DNA from: Rhizobiaceae bacterium | Lineage (GTDB): Bacteria > Pseudomonadota > Alphaproteobacteria > Rhizobiales > Rhizobiaceae | Length of the DNA: 13,043 nt | Assembly: GCA_021648425.1 (NCBI GenBank) | Contig: JAKISV010000068.1 | Span: 1-13,043 of the forward strand | Direction: 5' to 3' | In this document: in pieces, positions 5,986 to 11,100 of the stretch | Position numbering within the stretch: position 1 is the first letter of the stretch | Layout of the letters: each line of letters opens with the position of its first letter | Program-made: the position numbers and the translations under genes | Notes under the pieces: generated by a model | Told to the model about the DNA's origin: nothing | Database searches by the model: none | Seen by the model: the letters and a program-made list of their open reading frames with translations, nothing else

Positions 5986-7404
5986 ATGACAGATACCAAT
6001 ACCAATGCGCTGGAACTCAGTGTATCTGAATTGTCTTTTGCCCTGAAAAAAGCGGTAGAAGAACAATTCGGCTATGTGCGGGTTCGTGGTGAAATCGGAC
6101 GGGTTTCGCGACCGGCATCGGGTCATATTTATCTCGACTTAAAAGATGACAAGGCTGTTCTTAACGGGGTTATCTGGCGCGGTGTGGCTTCACGCCTGAA
6201 ACATGTCCCTGAAGAAGGGCTGGAGGTAATTGCATCTGGTAAACTGACCACGTTTCCCGGTTCTTCCAAATATCAGATTGTCATCGACAATATAGAACCC
6301 GCAGGTGCAGGTGCACTGATGGCGCTGCTGGAGGAGCGTAAGAAAAAGCTTGGCGGTGAGGGGTTGTTTGAAGAAGGCCGCAAACAGTTGCTGCCCTATA
6401 TGCCAAAAATTATCGGTGTAGTGACGTCCCCGTCAGGCTCGGTCATTCGCGATGTTCTGCACCGGTTGAAAGATCGTTTCCCACTGCATGTTCTGGTTTG
6501 GCCGGTGCGTGTACAGGGCGAGGGTTGCGGCAATGAAGTATCTGCTGCAATTGCCGGTTTTAATACATTTGAAGTTGGCGGAAAACTGCCCCGACCCGAT
6601 GTGATCATTGTGGCGCGTGGCGGTGGCAGTGTTGAAGATTTGTGGGGGTTTAATGATGAAGCGGTGGTTCGCGCCGCAGCAGATTCGCAAATTCCTTTGA
6701 TATCAGCAGTTGGCCATGAGACTGATTGGACATTGCTTGACCTGGTAGCTGATGTTCGCGCGCCAACACCCACAGCAGCAGCAGAGATGGCGGTGCCGGT
6801 TCGTGCGGAACTGGAGGCGCAACTGGCGGGCCTTGGCGCCAGGCTTCGTTCGGGCATTCAGCGCACACTTGAAGAGCCGCGCAATAGTTTGCGCGCAGCA
6901 GGACGCGGTTTATCTACACCACAAACGCTTCTGGAAATACCGCGACAGCTTATTGACAGCCTGGCAATGCGCCTGGGACAGGGGCTGACAATTGCCGCTG
7001 GCGCGAAACGTGCGAATTACGAAAAAATAGCCGGGCGTCTTGGCTGGCATGGGCTGGCACAAATGCTCGAAACAAATAAGCAAAAGATTGATGTCGCAGG
7101 CCAACGGGCCAGTCGCGCCGTACAGCAATCGCTTGAGCGCAGCCAGTATAAAATTGAACAGGCAGGCAGATTGCTGGGCACGCTTTCTTATTTAAGTGTG
7201 CTTGAACGCGGATTTGCGGTGGTCATGGATGAAGCTGGCAAGACAATAACGAGTGCATCAGGAATAAGTGCAAATTCGCTGATTAACATCAAGATGAAAG
7301 ACGGTGATTTTGCCGCTCAAACTCTTGGTGGAGAAAAACCAAAACCGGCCCCCGTTGCAAAGGGTAAAAAATCACCCGCCTCCAACCAGGGCAATTTATT
7401 CTAG
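5986..7404 (+). CDS. xseA: Exodeoxyribonuclease VII large subunit
   Basis: XseA is the catalytic subunit of exonuclease VII, which with several small XseB chains degrades single-stranded DNA from both ends into oligonucleotides in mismatch and damage repair. The 472-residue product is close to the usual length (about 450). It shows an N-terminal OB fold (about 10-105, with VRVRGEIGRVSRPASGHIY), a catalytic domain with GVVTSPSGSVIRDVLHR (144-160), RGGGSVEDLW (211-220) and GHETDWTLLDLVADVRAPTP (243-262), a long helical arm (about 270-400) that binds XseB, and a C-terminal SYLSVLERGFAVV segment (401-413). The expected Asp, Arg and His residues are present (D156, R211, H244, D247). A Lys/Pro-rich tail follows from about 450. 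AGGGG at 5969-5973 is a distant but possible ribosome binding site. xseB is not in the window, which is common. Confidence 0.97.
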   Translation: MTDTNTNALELSVSELSFALKKAVEEQFGYVRVRGEIGRVSRPASGHIYLDLKDDKAVLNGVIWRGVASRLKHVPEEGLEVIASGKLTTFPGSSKYQIVIDNIEPAGAGALMALLEERKKKLGGEGLFEEGRKQLLPYMPKIIGVVTSPSGSVIRDVLHRLKDRFPLHVLVWPVRVQGEGCGNEVSAAIAGFNTFEVGGKLPRPDVIIVARGGGSVEDLWGFNDEAVVRAAADSQIPLISAVGHETDWTLLDLVADVRAPTPTAAAEMAVPVRAELEAQLAGLGARLRSGIQRTLEEPRNSLRAAGRGLSTPQTLLEIPRQLIDSLAMRLGQGLTIAAGAKRANYEKIAGRLGWHGLAQMLETNKQKIDVAGQRASRAVQQSLERSQYKIEQAGRLLGTLSYLSVLERGFAVVMDEAGKTITSASGISANSLINIKMKDGDFAAQTLGGEKPKPAPVAKGKKSPASNQGNLF

Positions 7405-7417
7405 TAATTGGTTTTTT
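7392..7417 (+). terminator. Weak candidate terminator after xseA
   Basis: CAATT (7392-7396) and AATTG (7406-7410) can pair around a 9-base loop that contains the xseA stop, followed by a G and a run of six T (7412-7417). The stem is entirely weak apart from one G:C pair, so this is a low-confidence call. The T run reaches the stop codon of the convergent TSUP gene. Confidence 0.3.
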
Positions 7418-8169
7418 CACATCATGCGCAAAAGGCTTCGCGCCACCAGATATATTCCCATAAACAACAAGGTCAGATAAAACAGTTTTTTGAAATTGTT
7501 TTCTGATAGGTTTTGCCGAATTCGCGAACCGATTACCATACCGCTAATTGCCGGAACAACGGCAATTAGCGATAGAATGATTTGGTTGAAGCTCAGCAAA
7601 TTATTACTTTGCATCGAGATGGCAACACTAAGTGTCACCACTGAAAAACAAATCCCCATCGCCTGAACCAGCTGATTTCTGTCAAATCCAAGCCCACTGA
7701 GATAATAAAGGCCGGGATAAGCCGGAGAACCCGTCATCCCGGCGAATAATCCAGTGATAAAACCAAAGGCCGGGCCAGAGGTTTTCTCCCAGTTATGCGA
7801 AACTTTAAATTCTATCCCTGCTATCCCCATCAGCGAATGTACCGCCATCAATAAACCAAGCAGAATAGTCAGTAACAGCGGGTTTGCAATTATCAGCAAC
7901 ATCGTTCCTAATATCACCGCTAATATGGAAGTGAGAATATAGGGCCAAAGACGCCACACCAGCATTTTGAAATATCCGCCGGTAGATGCCTGCCAGAAAT
8001 TGGTTATGGTTGCCGGAAGCATGACAAGGGCAATGGCTTCGGGAAGGCTTAAAACTACCGTCAATAATCCAATAGACATCACCGGTAAACCGCCACCGAC
8101 AATTCCCTTGGTTATTCCAGCCACAAGAAATACGACACTGACATAGGCCAGCAGAGTTGGCTCAAACAT
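7417..8169 (-). CDS. TauE/SafE family (TSUP) membrane permease
   Basis: A 250-residue integral inner-membrane protein with about eight hydrophobic segments, the usual size for the TauE/SafE family. The family's internal duplication is visible: a first Gly-rich turn at KGIVGGGLPVMSIGLL (21-36) and a second at GFITGLFAGMTGSPAYPGL (136-154). A conserved LPATITNFWQA (51-61) lies in the first half. Members export or take up small organosulfur and other anions (sulfite, sulfoacetate, thiosulfate and similar). The substrate here cannot be inferred, because there is no taurine, sulfonate or cysteine-metabolism gene next to it. It converges on xseA with a 12-base gap, and its start lies about 95 bases downstream of tRNA-Ser on the same strand, so read-through from the tRNA promoter is conceivable. 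No strong ribosome binding site is visible. Confidence 0.9.
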   Translation of the reverse strand: MFEPTLLAYVSVVFLVAGITKGIVGGGLPVMSIGLLTVVLSLPEAIALVMLPATITNFWQASTGGYFKMLVWRLWPYILTSILAVILGTMLLIIANPLLLTILLGLLMAVHSLMGIAGIEFKVSHNWEKTSGPAFGFITGLFAGMTGSPAYPGLYYLSGLGFDRNQLVQAMGICFSVVTLSVAISMQSNNLLSFNQIILSLIAVVPAISGMVIGSRIRQNLSENNFKKLFYLTLLFMGIYLVARSLLRMM

Positions 8170-8188
8170 GACCTAAACCTATATATAA

Positions 8189-8220
8189 TGGCGAAGAGTT
8201 CGGGACAAAGTTCGAACCCG
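8189..8220 (-). repeat. tRNA 3'-end-like remnant downstream of tRNA-Ser
   Basis: Read on the plus strand, TGGCGAAGAG (8189-8198) matches the complement of the 3' acceptor end of the neighbouring tRNA-Ser (TGGCGGAGAG, 8265-8274) at 9 of 10 positions including CCA. It is followed by TTCGAACCC (8212-8220 region), the T-loop signature seen in the intact gene. Spacing between the two blocks is several bases too long for a normal T arm, and no matching anticodon or 5' half follows. It looks like a decayed or partial tRNA copy. Chance similarity over so short a span cannot be excluded. Confidence 0.4.
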
Positions 8221-8264
8221 TTGCCTCGCGCTCATTTAACCGAAGGCGATAGCACTATGTAAAA

Positions 8265-8354
8265 TGGCGGAGAGACAGGGATTCGAACCCTGGAGACGGT
8301 TACCCGCCTACACGCTTTCCAAGCGTGCGCCTTCGACCACTCGGCCACCTCTCC
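8265..8354 (-). tRNA. tRNA-Ser (anticodon GGA)
   Basis: The minus strand gives a complete 90-base class II tRNA with the 3' CCA encoded (8267-8265). The acceptor arm GGAGAGG pairs with TCTCTCC plus discriminator G. The D arm contains the G-G pair (GAGTGGTCGAAGGC), the anticodon stem is CACGC/GCGTG around the loop TTGGAAA, and the anticodon GGA lies at 8320-8318. A long variable arm (GCGGGTAACCGT region) is the mark of serine tRNAs. The T arm CAGGG-TTCGAAT-CCCTG is intact. It reads UCC and UCU codons. Confidence 0.97.
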
Positions 8355-8391
8355 TGCGCAGTTGCTTCACCAATTTTAGTGAGGCTGGCGC

Positions 8392-8419
8392 AATATACAT
8401 TTCCTGCGCCCGGGTTCAA
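8392..8419 (-). promoter_or_regulatory. Promoter of tRNA-Ser
   Basis: On the minus strand TTGAAC (8419-8414) is separated by 16 bases from TATATT (8397-8392). Both boxes are near the sigma-70 consensus, and the predicted start near 8385 leaves a 5' leader of about 30 bases before the mature tRNA end at 8354, as expected for a single tRNA gene. Confidence 0.6.
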
Positions 8420-8530
8420 GCTGCGAATTCACATCTTATGAAACTAATGTGATAAGCTTGCAATAACAGTTCCATAATCCTATTTGTGTGATATCGGGGC
8501 GATGATCAGTTATCAGATTTGGAAAATATT

Positions 8531-8854
8531 ATGTTCAAGTTCCTGTTCAAGGCATTAGCGCTGTTGTTTCTTACGGTAGCAGTAATTACCGGCATTCTCG
8601 ACATTACCCGCTCCATTGCCGATTCAACAATTATTATGACGCCACTGGGCCAGGATTGGTTTAATATCAGTCCTTCCACTCTTAATTTTTCTCAGGCCAT
8701 TATCCAGCGTTTTGTGCACCCCGCGATTTGGGACCCGGGTATTCAGACCTTATTGCAGTGGCCAACCTGGCTTATAACGGGCATATTGGCGCTATTATTT
8801 GCACTTATGGGTCGCAGCAAAAAGCAAAAATGGCAGGATCAGTATGGCGCCTGA
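8531..8854 (+). CDS. Small two-helix membrane protein of unknown function
   Basis: A 107-residue protein with two predicted membrane helices: residues about 5-24 (FLFKALALLFLTVAVITGIL) and about 77-94 (WPTWLITGILALLFALMG), followed by a short basic tail (RSKKQKW). The loop between them carries D24, TPLGQDWFNISPSTLN (37-52), and HPAIWDPGIQTLLQWPTW (63-80), with conserved-looking Trp, Pro and His residues. I recall uncharacterised Rhizobiales proteins of the same plan, but no function is known to me. The ATG at 8531 is preferred to the TTG at 8519 because it gives a standard short cytoplasmic end, with GGA at 8521-8523 seven bases upstream. It lies 32 bases before msrA on the same strand, so an operon is likely and a role in envelope or redox stress is possible, but unproven. 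Confidence 0.78.
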   Translation: MFKFLFKALALLFLTVAVITGILDITRSIADSTIIMTPLGQDWFNISPSTLNFSQAIIQRFVHPAIWDPGIQTLLQWPTWLITGILALLFALMGRSKKQKWQDQYGA

Positions 8855-8886
8855 AAGTTCGTGAAGCTGTGACTGGAGGAAACTAA

Positions 8887-9549
8887 ATGGGACTACTGGA
8901 TATATTTGGTAAAAGTTCAGCTCTGCCTGATGCTTCCAGCGCGTTGCCGGGTAGAAGTGAGCCAATTAAAACAGCAAGCCATCATTTCATCAACGGCAAT
9001 TGCCTCCATCCCCCCTATCCTGAAAAAATGCAGAGCGTGTTGTTTGGCATGGGATGTTTCTGGGGGGCAGAACGTAAATTCTGGGAACTGGCAGGCGTCT
9101 ATGTCACCGCTGTTGGCTATAGTGCCGGAATAACCCCCAATCCTACCTACAAAGAAGTATGTTCAGGTATGAGCGGCCACAATGAAGTGGTGCTGGTGGT
9201 ATTTGACCCCGCAGAAATTTTATTTGAAAAATTGCTGAATACCTTCTGGGAAAGCCACAATCCCACACAAGGCATGCGACAGGGCAATGATCGCGGCACA
9301 CAATACCGCTCGGGAATTTATACCGCTAACGCCCAACAGCTTGAAACGGCAATTGCTTCGAAAGCCTCCTACCAAAGCGCTCTCAATGATGCCGGACTGG
9401 GGACCATCACTACAGAAATTCTGGAAATGCCGGAATTTTATTTCGCTGAAGAATACCACCAGCAATATCTGGAAAAAAACCCCGGCGGCTATTGCGGGAT
9501 AGGTGGCACGGGAGTTGCCTGCGCAATTGGTACTGGAGCAGTTGTTTGA
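8887..9549 (+). CDS. msrA: Peptide-methionine (S)-S-oxide reductase MsrA
   Basis: MsrA repairs oxidised proteins by reducing the S epimer of methionine sulfoxide, using thioredoxin to restore itself. The 220-residue product has the length of the E. coli-type enzyme (about 212), including the N-terminal extension. The catalytic motif GMGCFWGAE places the nucleophilic Cys at C57. The substrate-binding segment HNPTQGMRQGNDRGTQYRS (124-142), FAEEYHQQYL (186-195) and the Gly-rich C-terminus with C203 and C212, the likely resolving cysteines, are all present, so a full three-Cys cycle is predicted. No signal peptide: the enzyme should be cytosolic. GGAGG at 8876-8880 is a strong ribosome binding site. 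It sits between the small membrane protein and the MmcQ/YjbR gene, with which it shares the overlapping TTGA. Confidence 0.97.
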   Translation: MGLLDIFGKSSALPDASSALPGRSEPIKTASHHFINGNCLHPPYPEKMQSVLFGMGCFWGAERKFWELAGVYVTAVGYSAGITPNPTYKEVCSGMSGHNEVVLVVFDPAEILFEKLLNTFWESHNPTQGMRQGNDRGTQYRSGIYTANAQQLETAIASKASYQSALNDAGLGTITTEILEMPEFYFAEEYHQQYLEKNPGGYCGIGGTGVACAIGTGAVV

Positions 9550-9908
9550 ACCGCAAGAAATTTAATTCCATTTGCAAAGCACTGCCAAAAACCACCCATG
9601 TGGTCCAGTGGGGCAATGCGGATGTGTGGAAAATCGGTGGTAAGATTTTTGCCATTGGCTCGCGGTGGGGCAAAGACAATGCCCGCCTTGATGTGAAAAT
9701 ATCCTTCAAATGCTCTGATTTTTCCTATTCGCTTCTCATACAGGAAAAAGGGTTTATCCCCGCACCTTACCTGGCTCGCGCAAAGTGGGTGCAGATTGAT
9801 GGGCAAACGGACCTCAGCGATGATGAAATCAAAGCCTATATTCATGCCGCCTACGACATCATTGTACAAAAACTCACCAAAGTTTTACGCAAAGAACTCA
9901 GTATATAA
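9546..9908 (+). CDS. MmcQ/YjbR family DNA-binding-like protein
   Basis: A 120-residue protein matching the MmcQ/YjbR (CyaY-like fold) family: V-V-Q-W-G-N-A-D-V-W-K-I-G-G-K-I-F-A (residues 18-35), then the K-x-S-F-K-C-S segment, a PAPYLARAKWVQID stretch (73-86), and a C-terminal D-x-E-I-x-A-Y-I-x-x-A-Y-D-I-I-V-x-K-L helix. The family is often annotated as DNA-binding on structural grounds; the biochemical role is unsettled. I place the start at the TTG at 9546, whose bases overlap the msrA stop as TTGA. GGAG at 9535-9538, seven bases upstream, is a well placed ribosome binding site, and the resulting length is that of the family. A more upstream TTG (9492) would add 18 residues of msrA overlap with no family similarity. 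It ends 2 bases before the convergent mepA stop. Confidence 0.88.
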   Translation: MNRKKFNSICKALPKTTHVVQWGNADVWKIGGKIFAIGSRWGKDNARLDVKISFKCSDFSYSLLIQEKGFIPAPYLARAKWVQIDGQTDLSDDEIKAYIHAAYDIIVQKLTKVLRKELSI

Positions 9909-9910
9909 AA

Positions 9911-10984
9911 TCAGCTTGCAGGCCTTTTGGTAGGGATAGCAACAGCAATGCTGGCAGGTTTTTTCGTGGATGTTCTGGCTTTACTGTTCAAGACTTTGTT
10001 CGCATCAAAAATCGGCATATCGATCTGCGGGGCGGCGAAACTTAAATCGCTGACCTTTAATGTGGCGGCAGCCAGATCGCGTGGCGCGGCATTTAATACT
10101 GTCTCACAGGCACGTGGCAAACTGCTCAGCAGCATTTGCTTGCGCTTCACTGGTTTTTTCTTCACCACTGTTGGCGCTTTTGCTTTCTTTTTAGGAGCAA
10201 GCCCGGACTTAAACCACCAGGCCAGGGATTTGTCACAGCCATCGGCTTTGGGTGCAGCATTCTGTGATTTGCAGCCTGGTGAACCGGCCGGACAGCCGAT
10301 ACGCATATGGAAATGATACATATGCCCCCAGAATGGTCGCACCTTACTGAGCCAGCTGCGGTCGCCTTTGACTGTATCGCAGAGCTTTTTCTTGATACCC
10401 GGATGGACCAGCAGCCGCTCAACCTCTGGGAACTGCGCCGCAGCCTTCAACAATTCAGTGCGACTTTGGCTCCACTTATTGTCGTCCACGTAAAACGAAC
10501 CTTTTTTGAGCATGGAAACCGCACTGGTTTTTTCGCGCTCTTTGAATGAAAAACGTTTTTCGGGCATCGGTGTAAACCAGATATCCACATCCAGGCCAAT
10601 CTGATGGGAACGATGCCCCGGTGAAGGCCCGCCGCGTGGTTGTGACATGTCGCCAACCAACAGACCGTTCCAGCCTTTATCAGCGGCTTTTACCGACAGT
10701 TCTTCGATAATTTGCAGCAGTCGCGGATGCCCCCAGTGACGGTTGCGCGACAGGCGCATCGCCTGCCAGTTGGGACCATCAACAGGAATAGTCTGGGCGC
10801 CCGCAATGCAGCCCCGCGTATAACCGCCATAAACCTGCGGTTTCAAATCTGCTGGCAATATCTGTGAAGAAAACAGTTTTTTTGCGGACACATTCGATTG
10901 GGCGTAGGAGGTCGAATTACTAAAGACACTCGCCACTGCAACCGTGATTGCCATCATACGCAACAAGATCAGATTTACACCCAT
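9911..10984 (-). CDS. mepA: Penicillin-insensitive murein endopeptidase MepA
   Basis: MepA is a periplasmic LAS-type zinc peptidase (M74) that cuts D-Ala-mDAP (and mDAP-mDAP) cross-links in peptidoglycan. A signal peptide is visible (hydrophobic about 5-20, ending near the S-Y-A-Q segment at 26-29). The catalytic domain shows W-x-G-x-P (near 84), GDMSQPRGGPSPGHRSHQIG (111-130), H127 and D134 of the H-x6-D zinc motif, and GHMYHFHMRIGCP (220-232) with H221, H224 and H226; all expected metal and catalytic residues are present. At 357 residues it is about 80 longer than the E. coli enzyme. The extra C-terminal part has a Lys-rich linker (264-283), a LLSSLPRACETVLNAAP segment of the kind I recall in Rhizobiales MepA, and a tail with TKKPAS and TKRPAS. 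AGGAG lies 11 bases before the ATG. It lies downstream of pheT on the same strand. Confidence 0.93.
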   Translation of the reverse strand: MGVNLILLRMMAITVAVASVFSNSTSYAQSNVSAKKLFSSQILPADLKPQVYGGYTRGCIAGAQTIPVDGPNWQAMRLSRNRHWGHPRLLQIIEELSVKAADKGWNGLLVGDMSQPRGGPSPGHRSHQIGLDVDIWFTPMPEKRFSFKEREKTSAVSMLKKGSFYVDDNKWSQSRTELLKAAAQFPEVERLLVHPGIKKKLCDTVKGDRSWLSKVRPFWGHMYHFHMRIGCPAGSPGCKSQNAAPKADGCDKSLAWWFKSGLAPKKKAKAPTVVKKKPVKRKQMLLSSLPRACETVLNAAPRDLAAATLKVSDLSFAAPQIDMPIFDANKVLNSKARTSTKKPASIAVAIPTKRPAS

Positions 10985-11100
10985 GGTAATTCAAACTCCT
11001 GTAACTGGAGATTAGCAAGCTGATGCCTACTAACCCGCCTGAAATAGAATCGTCACATTCCCAATAACATAATTCCCGTCAATTCAAAATCGCCGACCAG
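10985..11100 (-). other. Gap between pheT and mepA
   Basis: This 116-base gap contains the mepA ribosome binding site (AGGAG on the minus strand, 11000-10996). I see no hairpin plus T tract that would end pheT transcription and no convincing promoter boxes, so mepA may be transcribed with pheT or from a weak local promoter. Confidence 0.4.

Noticed and set aside
8264..8452. Open frame of 62 codons on the plus strand beginning M-A-E-R-Q-G-F-E-P
   Set aside because: Its first half is the antisense of tRNA-Ser (the G-F-E-P string comes from the T loop). This is a familiar false gene in tRNA regions.
8519..8521. TTG at 8519 as the start of the small membrane protein
   Set aside because: The ATG at 8531 has a better placed GGA and gives a standard N-terminus; the TTG would use part of that ribosome binding site as coding sequence.
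9492..9494. TTG at 9492 as the start of the MmcQ/YjbR gene
   Set aside because: It would overlap msrA by 58 bases, and its extra residues are Trp/Cys/Arg-rich out-of-frame msrA sequence with no family similarity.
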